Assembly (NCBI GenBank): GCA_900208305.1
Contig: OAPG01000010.1
Location: 372,001 to 436,000 of the forward strand
Source of the DNA: Melanopsichium pennsylvanicum
Taxonomy: Eukaryota > Basidiomycota > Ustilaginomycetes > Ustilaginales
Length of the DNA stretch: 64,000 nucleotides
Reading direction: 5' to 3'
In this document: positions 9,733 through 18,569 of the stretch, in pieces
Layout of the letters: the number at the start of each line of letters is the position of its first letter
Position numbering within the stretch: position 1 is the first letter of the stretch
Translations under genes and position numbers: made by a program
The notes under the pieces: model-generated
Database searches by the model: none
What the model was told of the DNA's origin: nothing
What the model saw: the letters and a program-made list of their open reading frames with translations, nothing else

Positions 9733-11160
9733 ATGTCTCTGCTGGCGGTTGGAACTTTCAACACAAATGAGCTCTTCACAGTCCGATTCGACGCCGAAAA
9801 AGAGAGCCTACAACTGCTCGATGTCTCACAAGCCAAGGGCAACCACTCGTGGCTATCAACGGCGACCATTCCGGGATCCTCGTGCAGAGACGAACAGCCT
9901 ACAAATCTTTATGCCACCTGCTGGACACAGCCTCCGAGCGTAGCTGCTTATCGTATTCAGCGAGATGGTACAAACAGTGCTAGCTTCAAGCTTCTGAACA
10001 CGGCCGAGACTGCCGCAAGGTCTGGTTACGTCTACGTTGGCTTTCCCGGCGAATCCAACCATCCTGTGCTCTATACATGTGGCGGTCCCACCGGAGAGGT
10101 AGTTGGCATCGATTCGGAGACGGGTGGCTTCGATCTGACTGGAGCAAAGCATCAAGCAAGCATTCCAGCCGAAGCACCTTCGGATGGTGTTACTGGTATT
10201 GGCTCCGCTGGCCGTATCCAGGAGATCAACTTTGTCACGGGCGAATGCTCTGTTCCCGGAAAGTCGCTTGCTCAAACGAAAGATCTGAGACGCAAAGATG
10301 CAATCGTCGGCTCTAAAGGTACTGAAAACGACTCCGCCACGACAAGTCTCGACGCCTCAGGAGGTAAGAATGCAATGGACTTTGGCGGCCTTCGTCATGG
10401 CTCGCATGGTATCGACCTTTCACCAGATGGAACTGTCTGCTATGTTCCTGACATCGGCCGTAATTGTATTTGGACTATGAACGTCGATCCCACCAACGGT
10501 ACACTCAGCCTAGGCGAGAAAAGTATGGCGCCTCGTAAGAACGACGGTCCACGTCACACAATCTCGCATCCAGCAGGACGCTATATCTACAGCTTGCAAG
10601 AGCACAGCTCCATGGTGGACGTCTTTGAGCTGATCAAGGACGCAAAGACAGTCAGACTGGAATGGAAGCAGGGAGTCAAGATTATCCCACGGAGCGACGA
10701 TGAGGGTCTTTACTGGGCCGACGAGGTACGTCTCTCCCCTTCTGCCGCACAATCCGATGGCGAATATCCACTCTACATGTTTGCATCCACGCGAGGTCTT
10801 GCAGCCGGAACGAAAGGATGGGTTGCTGTTTTCCAGCTGGATCGAGACGGAGGAGTGGTACCACAAGAAAGGGATGAGAAGGATGAGCTCGGCGATGCGC
10901 TTTGCTTGTGGCAGACACCAACATCCGGTGGGTGGGCGAATGCGATTGAACCCGCTCCCACCGCTTTGTGTGGGCCTCTCGGAGATGCGCAATATGCAGT
11001 GCTCACTGACAGTGAGGTGGGTGAAGTTCGGATGTTGCGTCTTGATGTTGCAGACGCTTCAAAGCCACACGTAGTCTCGTTACAACAAGTTGCCACTCTG
11101 AAGCTCGGCAACGACGCTCGCGGCAAGCTTCGAGAGGCTGCAACGGCCGTATGGATCTGA
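9733..11160 (+). CDS. carboxy-cis,cis-muconate cyclase-like beta-propeller protein
   Basis: A 475-codon protein. The ATG at 9733 (MSLLAVGTFNTNELF) was chosen because it begins directly with the first propeller strand, whereas the in-frame ATG at 9634 adds 33 unrelated residues. The sequence matches the seven-bladed lactonase-type propeller of fungal 3-carboxy-cis,cis-muconate lactonizing enzyme. The strongest piece is RHGSHGIDLSPDGT followed by CYVPDIGRNCIWTM around residues 217-245, with DGPRHTISHPAGRYIY further on. The known enzyme closes carboxymuconate in the protocatechuate branch of the beta-ketoadipate pathway, in the cytosol. No signal peptide is present, unlike its neighbours. Whether this copy acts in aromatic catabolism or on another substrate cannot be told. 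It lies between effector member 1 and a Tc1/mariner element that begins about 100 bases after its stop. Confidence 0.82.
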   Translation: MSLLAVGTFNTNELFTVRFDAEKESLQLLDVSQAKGNHSWLSTATIPGSSCRDEQPTNLYATCWTQPPSVAAYRIQRDGTNSASFKLLNTAETAARSGYVYVGFPGESNHPVLYTCGGPTGEVVGIDSETGGFDLTGAKHQASIPAEAPSDGVTGIGSAGRIQEINFVTGECSVPGKSLAQTKDLRRKDAIVGSKGTENDSATTSLDASGGKNAMDFGGLRHGSHGIDLSPDGTVCYVPDIGRNCIWTMNVDPTNGTLSLGEKSMAPRKNDGPRHTISHPAGRYIYSLQEHSSMVDVFELIKDAKTVRLEWKQGVKIIPRSDDEGLYWADEVRLSPSAAQSDGEYPLYMFASTRGLAAGTKGWVAVFQLDRDGGVVPQERDEKDELGDALCLWQTPTSGGWANAIEPAPTALCGPLGDAQYAVLTDSEVGEVRMLRLDVADASKPHVVSLQQVATLKLGNDARGKLREAATAVWI

Positions 11161-11263
11161 GCACCTTTTCTGTAACGTCTGCTTCGTGATCTAGCAAGGT
11201 GTCAGCCGAGGGTGCACAGCAAGCCGGTCTTTTCTGGTAGTCTGCCTTGTTGTAACAATGCTA

Positions 11264-11345
11264 TGACCTCTTTGCCAATTGCCTTTTTAGAAAGTCCCAC
11301 ACCACTTTCGTGGCTTCATTTCTCGGTGTTTTAATGGACCAGATC
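11264..11345 (+). repeat. left terminal inverted repeat, copy A
   Basis: About 82 bp. Pairs with the reverse complement of 12524-12596. Best block is 11313-11331 and its surroundings (ACTTTCG through CTCGGTGTTT). Confidence 0.8.
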
Positions 11346-11424
11346 TTGTAACATCTTTTTGGCTGCTGAGTCAACATCTTTGTCGTGAAAGACACGAACA
11401 TTGTAATCCCAATTCACCAACATA

Positions 11425-12506
11425 ATGCCTCGCACTACTGCGTTAAAGACGCTCTCTTTGGAGGTGCGAGAAAAGATTCTCAAGGCCATCAATGAGCATG
11501 ACCTCCCCACTACTGAGGGCCCGCGCAGGCTGATAATCCCTGATGCCACTGTTAGAAGCTATATTGAGCATTACGAGAGCACTAGCCAAGTTGAGCCAAA
11601 GAAAATGGGCGGAAATTGCCAACATGTCCTCACCGATGAGCATCATGACTGGTTACTGCCGAGAATCGATAAAAAGTCTGACACTCGTAACTCTGACCTG
11701 TTTACGACAGTCAACAAGCTTTCAAGTTCAATAACCCGCCATTGTTCAGCAGTATTCAAGGAGCCAATGGCGACAAGCTGTACTACACATCGTAGGTACT
11801 GAAGGCGGAGCCTGCTGATTACAACCAGCCCGGAATGATCAGAACGCGTAGGGAATGGGCACAGAATTACATCGACAGTGGCGCAGTCTCTTCAATGCTG
11901 TATATTGATGAATCTGGCTCCAATCTTCACCAGCATGTCACTTATGGAAGGGCCAAGCGAGGTGGTCGAGCCATCAGGGTTGTGCCTTCAGTCAAAGGAG
12001 GACACATCTCATACATTGCTGCAATTGCTGCGAAAGGCTTTATTACAAACTTTGCTGGTCAGGCTCCTACCACTGAAACGCTATTTATCTAGCAACTTAA
12101 GGCTAAAGTGTTTCCGAAGGGTTAGGGCATCAAGGACAATGCAGGGATATTTAAGACATCGGGAGTGCGTCAAGCCTTCCATGAAACGAGGCATGAGCGT
12201 ATGTTCTTGCCTCCCTACTCTCCCTTCTTGTATGCAGCTGAGTGACTCTTTGTATATGTAAAGCCTCGGCTTTGAAAGTGGGAATACAAGAACATCGAAA
12301 GCCTTTTCCACGCTACCAGGACAAGCTCCAACACAGTTACGCTAGGTATGGTAATCCCGTGGTTCAGGCAAGTCAATAGGAACTTGATTAGGTCTAGCGG
12401 TGGCGAGATCCTTGTTTGGGAGCAACATTGCAACATGTGCGAAGGGGATGAAGATCTGTCAGTTCAGCTCATTGACGGTCTTGCAAACATGCATGTGCAG
12501 TCGTGA
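11425..12506 (+). pseudogene. broken Tc1/mariner transposase (copy A)
   Basis: The frame opens at 11425 with MPRTTALKTLSLEVREKIL, a helix-turn-helix N terminus, and is open to 11802. It then shifts frame: a second piece (11835-12092) holds the first catalytic aspartate in YIDESGSNLHQH followed by YGRAKRGGRA. A stop and another shift follow. The second aspartate is visible in a stretch reading KDNAGIFKTSGVRQAFHE, and the third acidic residue in LPPYSPFLYAAE, the counterpart of the family's LPPYSPDLNPIE. The C terminus reads LIDGLANMHVQS before the stop at 12504-12506. So all DDE landmarks exist but at least three lesions interrupt them; it cannot encode an active enzyme as it stands. Confidence 0.85.
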
Positions 12507-12523
12507 ATATGAAATGCGAAAGT

Positions 12524-12596
12524 GATCTGGCGCAATCGAAACACCGAGATATGAAACTACGAAAGTAATGCAACTTCAAGCAATCGGCAAAGAGGA
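12524..12596 (-). repeat. right terminal inverted repeat, copy A
   Basis: About 73 bp. Its reverse complement matches the left end with a few substitutions and one indel of about 6-8 bases. It is followed directly by TA. Confidence 0.8.
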
Positions 12597-12598
12597 TA

Positions 12599-13332
12599 CG
12601 CTCTGCTCCCAGACAAATAATGCTATTGGATCAGATTCGCAGCCATCGAGTGGGTCTCGGTCAATCCCTTCCTTCAGATTATGACGAGAACACGGCTTTT
12701 TGGATGCACGCCGAGGGCTGCTGCGTCACTGATCCAAGAACAGGAAAGCCTAAAGAAGGGTTGGTACACCAGTGCCTGTCCCGTATACCCAGGAAGGCCG
12801 AAAATAAAAGACGAGTACTGTAGCAGCTCTTCATTCGGCATTTCGAAATGGACAAGATGAAGGCTACACGGCTCAGAATCTTCATGAGATACCAAGCAAT
12901 TCCGAGGAAAGCAGATGAAGGAAAGGAGTGCTCAGAGCCTGTCTCCAGCAATCGAAGATCGCGTTCAATTCGCCATGTCTTGCTCATACTGTAAACAGAG
13001 TGTCGGCGGTCACATCATATGTAGAGCTCATTTTCGGCAATCGCTACGCTTCGATGTGTTTTCCCAGCGGGACTCCAGGCAAAAAAATTGGTATCGCTCC
13101 TCGTTCTCGTCTCCAAATAAACGAGTATTGACCTCGACGCAGGCTCGGATGCATCGTAAACCTCCTCTGAAAGGCTTCATTTCGCGAGTCTCTCTTCAAG
13201 TTGATCAAGGAAATTCGACGTCGTAGCGCGTAATATCGAGGGCATACAGATATGAAGTAGCATTCAGTGGAAGGGACGGCATTTTGGGCCAGTTGCAACC
13301 TCAGAAGAGATTGCAGCGTGTATCATACCAAA
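12599..13332. other. intergenic, possibly decayed coding DNA
   Basis: About 730 bases between transposon copy A and effector member 2. A plus-strand frame of 67 codons at 12620-12823 and the sequence after it (to about 13130) read like degraded protein-coding DNA with stops and frame changes. I could not assign them to the effector family or to a transposon. Nothing functional is claimed. Confidence 0.35.
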
Positions 13333-13340
13333 GATATAAG
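13333..13340 (+). promoter_or_regulatory. TATA-like element of effector member 2
   Basis: GATATAAG, 82 bases upstream of the start codon at 13422, the same spacing as in members 1 and 3. Confidence 0.4.
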
Positions 13341-13421
13341 GGAACCGAAATGGACCGATTCAAGGACAACACAAGATTCGAACACGCTCCCACGTCCTCT
13401 TAGGCGCTCATCGGCATAGAC

Positions 13422-14666
13422 ATGCGTCTACTTCAACTTCTTTTGAGTGCGTTACTGCTCTGTCGCAGCCCTATCCTAGCAGAAGCTATGGATTTGGGGG
13501 AAGACATGCTCACGCACGCATTGACCCCCTTCCTTCGTGACAACACTGCTAGTCACCAAAATCGGGAACATATCTCGTCCGTCGGCTCGAGCAATGCTGC
13601 TTTGGAACCCGCAGCAGCAGGGACGTCAGAAACGCTTCAAAATCGAGTCACAGCCGGACATACTGGCCCTGCTTGGGATTCAATGCCACCTGAGGCTATT
13701 TTCTCTCCACCCTCTTCACAGGCCGCATGGAGGGAACAGAACCTGCTTAGCACGTCGAACTGGTATCCAGGACCTGACAATCCGAGTGCGCACTTCACCG
13801 TTTATGTGAATCACGACAACCTGCACGTTTGGCCTGTTCCACCGCTTCCGACACATGCACAAGATGTAATCCCCCAGAGGAGCATAAAAGAGCCAGCAGG
13901 CGGAAGCAGACTACCTTCGGGTCGGTCTTCAGAAAAAAAGCAGGCATTGGGATTGAGTCGCAAGGCTGGGATACATAAAGGTCTGCAATCTAGCAAAGTT
14001 GAGGTCATGAAACATACGGACAAGGGACACACCGCCGCCCAACTTGACAATGAAATTGCGGCCAAGGAAAAGTCCACAAAGCAGAACTTTGCGAGAAGTC
14101 AAGCTTACCACACCGATAGACTTCAAGTCTGGGAGAAGGGACCCAAAATGTTCCAGCAATTCGACAAGAGATCGCCTCCTGGAGCAAACCATCTTGAGAG
14201 CGGGAGACGCCCGCTGGAATTTATAAATTGGAAAAATGACGATATCAGGAGTGAGATTAACAAGAAGATATTCGGCGGTCATTTGACATGGTATGACCCC
14301 GACAAATTGCCTCTGCCGCCAAACAATTGGCACAAGAGGGGTGCAGTCTACGTTCGTAGCCGCGTCCTTCCAGACATCAAGGCACCGGCGTCGGCGAACG
14401 GAATGCAGATGGATGGCGAGGTCCGGATGACAGCCCATGTTGGGATCTATGATGGGACGGGAAAGTCAAAGCTGATGGGTCATGAGCTGGACGGCAAGAT
14501 CCTTTATCAGCTCTGGGGTTTGCCAAAAGACATCGGGACGGCAGTCACATCACGTGTTTTGCGATTTGGTATCGGCTATCTTGACAAAAGCGATGTCGAC
14601 GCTGTTGATCAACACCTGCGAAGAATGCAGGAACTTGGCAAAGTTAGCATTCACTCTCATTTCTGA
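13422..14666 (+). CDS. secreted effector-like protein, cluster member 2
   Basis: A 414-codon intact frame. Residues 1-22 form a signal peptide (MRLLQLLLSALLLC, cleavage likely after AEA). The mature chain contains no cysteine. Residues about 23-260 are polar and low in complexity, with a Lys/Ser/Gln-rich basic part around 150-230. From about residue 270 comes the family domain: EINKKIFGGHLTWYDPDK, VRSRVLPDIKAP, LYQLWGLPKDIG, then RFGIGYLDKSDVDAVDQHL near the C terminus. It is most similar to member 3 by eye. It is bracketed by two copies of one Tc1/mariner family: copy A ends about 825 bases upstream and copy B starts about 100 bases after the stop codon. Function unknown; host-targeted secreted protein is the inference. 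Confidence 0.72.
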   Translation: MRLLQLLLSALLLCRSPILAEAMDLGEDMLTHALTPFLRDNTASHQNREHISSVGSSNAALEPAAAGTSETLQNRVTAGHTGPAWDSMPPEAIFSPPSSQAAWREQNLLSTSNWYPGPDNPSAHFTVYVNHDNLHVWPVPPLPTHAQDVIPQRSIKEPAGGSRLPSGRSSEKKQALGLSRKAGIHKGLQSSKVEVMKHTDKGHTAAQLDNEIAAKEKSTKQNFARSQAYHTDRLQVWEKGPKMFQQFDKRSPPGANHLESGRRPLEFINWKNDDIRSEINKKIFGGHLTWYDPDKLPLPPNNWHKRGAVYVRSRVLPDIKAPASANGMQMDGEVRMTAHVGIYDGTGKSKLMGHELDGKILYQLWGLPKDIGTAVTSRVLRFGIGYLDKSDVDAVDQHLRRMQELGKVSIHSHF

Positions 14667-14763
14667 TCTCGCTGCAAGCGTTCCATTGTTGCCTTTCAAA
14701 GCTTGGATGAGTGCTGCTGTGCCTATCTCATTCGCATGAGGCACGCTTGGCCATCCATCGGTA

Positions 14764-15530
14764 TGATCTCTTTTGTAATTAGCTTTGTGGTCTGCACTAC
14801 CTCACTTTCGCAGTCTCATATGGACCCAACCTCGATGCACTGACTCAACTTCGAGGCTGCACTATGTCGAATTTGCTGTGTGAACATCTATCTGCGTGGA
14901 TTGCAATCATTTTGCAAAGCACCATCATCAATCTTCACCATGCCGAAAACGAGAGTGAAGATGCTTTCGCTCGAGACAAGGACCAAGCTTGTTCAAGCTG
15001 TCAGCGAGCACAGACTAACTATTGCTGAAGCAACCCACCACTTGATGGTGCCAGAAAGCACTGCACAAAGCTTTCTGAAGCACCATGCTTCAAGCGGCAA
15101 GATTGAATCAAAGAAACAAGGTGGCAATCAAGAACCTGTGCTCAAGTATAAGCACCTTCAAGGGATTCAGGACCGACTCGACAACAAAGCTGATATTCGG
15201 TTCTCAGACATACAGCAGAAGATTCAAGAAGCATTCCACTTTGAAAGTCGGCGAACAGCAAGTACCATTGACAGGGCCGTTAACAACAAGCTCCACTATA
15301 CAACGAGCTTCGCTATACTCTGAAGTGATTCAAGATTGAACCAGCCGACTACAGCCGGGCAGATAGAATTGAAGCTCGAAGAGACCTGACCGGCGAGCTC
15401 CTTGCAGGCCTTGCAAGTCTTCATGTTTCGGCTTAGTTTCATTTACATTTCAATGAGAGCGAATTTGACATAGAGTAAGTGCATCGGGGGTGACTCCATA
15501 TGAGACCGCGAAGCCAATTTCAAAAGAGAA
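14764..15530 (+). mobile_element. internally deleted Tc1/mariner-type element (copy B)
   Basis: A 767-bp relative of copy A, bounded by TA at 14762-14763 and 15531-15532. The left end begins TGATCTCTTTTGTAATTAGC, and the reverse complement of the right end begins TTCTCTTTTGAAATTGGC. Further in, ACTTTCGCAGTCTCATATGG (left) is mirrored by CCATATGAGACCGCGAAG (right). The left repeat spans about 14764-14838, the right about 15481-15530, with an indel between the blocks. The interior encodes the start and the very end of the transposase with the catalytic middle missing, so it is a non-autonomous derivative. Confidence 0.8.
14940..15436 (+). pseudogene. transposase remnant with catalytic core deleted (copy B)
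   Basis: Starts MPKTRVKMLSLETRTKL, clearly related to the first residues of the copy A transposase, and is open to 15323. In another frame it continues KIEPADYSRADRIEARRDL, which matches the copy A segment that follows the same point, and then jumps to ELLAGLASLHVSA and a stop. This corresponds to the last residues of copy A (LIDGLANMHVQS). The DDE region between these parts is absent. There is at least one frameshift as well. Confidence 0.8.
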
Positions 15531-15532
15531 TA

Positions 15533-15863
15533 CACATAGTCGTGTAGTGCTAATAGATGGATCTGGTGTGGAAGACAAGCCACCTCGGATGAGTGCGAAC
15601 AAAAGGCAAGGCAACTCCCCATTTAGATGAGCGTGAATGTGTGGCGCAGATTGGTGGAAATTATGAGTCAAAGGGATACGAGGCAGAATGGAGACAAGAG
15701 ATGCATTGGCAAGTAGAAGAGGCGATGACCTGCACTGTACCGAGAGATGGGACTATACGGCATCTCAAGACGATGAAGAGCCGGCAGTCTCTGTCTTTGT
15801 TTTCAGCTGGTAACATCGCTTTTGAGACGCTGGGCAAGAATTCGATAGAAGAGCAAGTAGCCC
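15533..15863. other. intergenic between copy B and effector member 3
   Basis: About 330 bases forming the 3' flank of effector member 3. A plus-strand frame of 118 codons overlaps here (15593-15949), runs into the 3' end of member 3 and has no family support. Nothing else seen. Confidence 0.5.
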
Positions 15864-17510
15864 TTAGCCGTGTACATGAGCTGCCTGCTCGGCCAGTTCC
15901 AGTCCCTTCAAATGTTCATCTACTGCTTGGATATCTTCTTTATCCTTAAGGTAACCTGTACCGAAATGCAGCAACAATCTTTCGCCACGTTTTTCACGGC
16001 CCTCTGGCACGCCCCAGAAATTCCATAAGGTTTTCATTTTAAGCCAAGATTCTGTCTCTGGCCAGCCCGGCCAAGCATTGCCCCCGTGCACCGTCATCCT
16101 GATATGATTGATCACGCCTCCGCCGAATCGAAGTCTGTATTCGAGGGGCTCAATGTGAGGGAGTACGCGGCTGGGTAGAAGTGCATGCTGTCCCATTTTC
16201 CCATTGGCCCAGCTTGGGATGGCCGATTTGGGAATCCACTCCAGCTTGCCAGCAAAAATCTTGCTGTTTATCATTTTGCGAACATCGTCGGGCCCGTGAT
16301 ATTCATGTACGGTCCGACGCCCAACTTCCTTCAGCATTGGTGGAAGCGTCCATGGCAGCCTGCGCAGATAGTCTGGCTCATCATACCTTTGTGGGTCATA
16401 GAACAATCTGTTGAACACCTCCAGCGTCTCAGGGGTCCAGTCCACATGGCTTGACCAGTACGATGCTTCTGTCGGCATAAAGCGTTTGTCACCCGAGACC
16501 GCTGATTTCCAGCTCACCTGCCTCGAAAAGTCTTTCTTCCGTATGCGTGTGGCAGCGAATGCCGCTGCGGAAGCTTGTCCGCGATTATTTTCTATTCGAT
16601 TGTCGACTACCTCTTGCTCAGAAATAGGTGACGAACTAGAGGCTCCTGACCCTTGAGATCCTTGCTCAAATTGTTTAAAGGCATCATATAGTGTCCAGGA
16701 TGGAGATCTAGCCAGCCCCTTCGAGGGAAAAGGCTCTTGTGGTTGTTGAAGGTCTTGAGACACCTTGGGATCAAATTGGCTCTTTTCGATAGTGTACTGT
16801 GGATCGTCGAGCTGATGTGCATGGTACTGTGTCCCAAGCTGACTGTTGTAAGGCTGAGGCTGCTGATGAAAGCCAGAGTTATCCACGTGCGCAAAGTGGG
16901 GCAGGCTGTAGTCTTGAGGAACCTGGTGATGATGATCAAATGTACTATCGAGCTCATGGTAGGGCAGACTAGTGTGATGATGGGGTTGTTGATAATCATC
17001 CAAGGTGCTCTCGTGGGCAAGGTGAGTCTGAACGTAGTCAGGAGGAGTCTGTCCATGATAATCAAAGGTGTTCCACTGTGAAGGGTGGGTCTGACTGTAG
17101 TCAGACGGAGTCTGTCCATGATAATCAAGGGCGTTCCACTGTGAAGGGTGGGTCGAACTGTAGTCAGACGGAGTCTGTCCATGATAATCAAGGGCGTTCC
17201 ACTGTGAAGGGTGGGTCTGACTGTAGTCAGACGGAGTCTGTCCATGATAATCAAGGGCGTTCCACTGTGAAGGGTGGGTCTGACTGTAGTCAGGAGGAGT
17301 CTGTCCATGATAATCAAGGGTATTCGACTGTGCAAGGTCATTTTGCAGCTCAGAATCTCCCCGCGATGGCATCCCTTCTTCCCAGACATAAGTTGGAGGC
17401 CAAATGAATGACTGGTCATTCTGACTGCCTGCTGGCTGCGAAGAGGCAAAAGCGAAGTAGAGCGATATCGCAAAGAGCGAGGCGACGAAGCGGAGGAATT
17501 TAACTTGCAT
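15864..17510 (-). CDS. secreted effector-like protein with 21-residue repeats, cluster member 3
   Basis: A 548-codon intact frame. Residues 1-24 form a signal peptide (MQVKFLRFVASLFAISLYFA, cleavage near ASS). The mature chain is cysteine-free. Residues about 60-163 consist of roughly five tandem 21-residue repeats of the type LDYHGQTPSDYSQTHPSQWN. A His/Gln/Tyr-rich region without strict repeats follows. From about residue 405 comes the shared domain: MINSKIFAGKLEWIPKS, LPSRVLPHIEPL, WNFWGVPEG, and HFGTGYLKDKEDIQAVDEHL. Repeats in the N-terminal half next to a conserved C-terminal domain suggest a modular secreted protein. A TATA-like sequence lies about 80 bases upstream. It is divergent from member 4 across 1 kb. 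Function unknown. Confidence 0.75.
   Translation of the reverse strand: MQVKFLRFVASLFAISLYFAFASSQPAGSQNDQSFIWPPTYVWEEGMPSRGDSELQNDLAQSNTLDYHGQTPPDYSQTHPSQWNALDYHGQTPSDYSQTHPSQWNALDYHGQTPSDYSSTHPSQWNALDYHGQTPSDYSQTHPSQWNTFDYHGQTPPDYVQTHLAHESTLDDYQQPHHHTSLPYHELDSTFDHHHQVPQDYSLPHFAHVDNSGFHQQPQPYNSQLGTQYHAHQLDDPQYTIEKSQFDPKVSQDLQQPQEPFPSKGLARSPSWTLYDAFKQFEQGSQGSGASSSSPISEQEVVDNRIENNRGQASAAAFAATRIRKKDFSRQVSWKSAVSGDKRFMPTEASYWSSHVDWTPETLEVFNRLFYDPQRYDEPDYLRRLPWTLPPMLKEVGRRTVHEYHGPDDVRKMINSKIFAGKLEWIPKSAIPSWANGKMGQHALLPSRVLPHIEPLEYRLRFGGGVINHIRMTVHGGNAWPGWPETESWLKMKTLWNFWGVPEGREKRGERLLLHFGTGYLKDKEDIQAVDEHLKGLELAEQAAHVHG
17047..17340 (-). repeat. 63-bp coding minisatellite in effector member 3
   Basis: Five units start at 17047, 17110, 17173, 17236 and 17299 (plus-strand register GTCTGTCC), a strict 63-bp period; the last is partial. 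Units 2-4 are almost identical in DNA, including silent positions. This points to recent expansion or homogenisation. A diverged copy lies just beyond 17047. The period is a multiple of three, so copy number can change without a frameshift. Confidence 0.92.
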
Positions 17511-18569
17511 TGTTCCAGCAAAATCTGGAGAAAGACGGTGAAGGCCAAGACAAGCACTGTGTGAGGTTCACTGTTTAGCCCCATTCATATACGTTGCAGT
17601 GCGAGTGCCTAACAGAAAACTGCTCGCAGAGCTTCACCATGTTACTCTTGTCCTGGGGTCCAGCAATTGGCACACAGTCCAAAGGCTTACGAGACGAGCA
17701 AGCCATTGCTGCTGTGAGCTGGTGGGTCAGGGTGGGCGCAATAATTCCAAGCTTGTCAGCTACTATAAGTGAAGTGTTTCTCCCAGCAAGAGTGGGTTGA
17801 GAAGGGGAGAACAAGCCGCACTCCCTGTTCTGATCCGAAACAATCAGCCCAAATCCCGCATCTCTTAGACTTCCCTATGCCAAGTTACCCTACATCGACC
17901 GCATCGTAGACAGTCCCTGTCTCGTCAGGCTTCACGCGGTAGAAGCTCAGCTGCATTCTTCTGAGCCATCGGAGAGCTCAGCCCTTCTCTTGTTTCGGGT
18001 CAGGTCATTCTGATGATGTTCAAGAAGAGGGGCGGTATCTCACTTTTGTGCCCTAGCACTCGTAACGATACCGTACAGTACTATATCAAAGCATCCGGAA
18101 TGAAATGAAAGTCCCACAGAACGGCTTGGTCATCACGTATGCTATTTGTCGCCTACTTTCCTGCGCATCAAGCACCCATGTGAAAAAGAATGATGTCTCA
18201 ATTGGGCCTCAGAGACCTTTCAGCATTGTGTCTGTCACTCGATAACAGCACGGTGGGACCACAGCAGTGCTACGGAAGCCACATTTGATGGGAAAAGTTG
18301 AAGACGAGCTTGCTGCAACCGACTTTGTGAGAAAGATCACCACCACCTTGAAGAGACCTCTGCTGCTGTGCTGCGCCTCTGCAATACAATTTGAGCTTAA
18401 GTCACCAAGCCACATGAAGACGACGGCAGTTTACATCTCGTGTATGCTTCGAGAGAGATTTTCCCGCCGGGACACCTTCCAGTTGGTGACTTGAAAGAAG
18501 TACAAATAAGAGAGATCTGAAGGTGAAGACGAACATTTTCCTGCTTGACATTACCAACACGCAGCAAAA
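17511..18569. other. divergent intergenic region of effector members 3 and 4
   Basis: About 1 kb. TATA-like sequences occur at 17584-17592 (minus, GTATATGAATGG, 75-80 bases before the member 3 start) and 18501-18510 (plus, TACAAATAAG, about 60-70 bases before the member 4 start). Small open frames inside show no support. It probably contains both promoters. Confidence 0.45.

Larger units (their letters stand above)
11264..12596 (+). mobile_element. Tc1/mariner-type DNA transposon, full-length but decayed (copy A)
   Basis: A 1333-bp element bounded by TA dinucleotides at 11262-11263 and 12597-12598, the expected target-site duplication of this superfamily. The ends are inverted repeats: left 11264-11345 and the reverse complement of 12524-12596 share CCTCTTTGCC-(A/G)-ATTGC, then ACTTTCGTGG/ACTTTCGTAG, a TCTCGGTGTTT block and CCAGATC. 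The 28-bp central block has 3 mismatches; elsewhere there are small indels. Inside is a transposase frame broken by frameshifts and stops (11425-12506). Length and structure fit a classic 1.3-kb element. A shorter relative lies at 14764-15530. Confidence 0.85.

Noticed and set aside
15593..15949. 118-codon plus-strand frame beside transposon copy B
   Set aside because: Lies outside the element boundary and runs antisense into effector member 3; no transposase or other similarity.
17047..17340. Regularly spaced repeats that could suggest a CRISPR array
   Set aside because: The units are contiguous 63-bp copies without unique spacers and lie inside a eukaryotic coding sequence.
16607..17584. 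325-codon minus-strand frame with strong internal repeats overlapping effector member 3
   Set aside because: It is the 63-bp repeat read in another frame; it has no signal peptide and loses the shared C-terminal domain.
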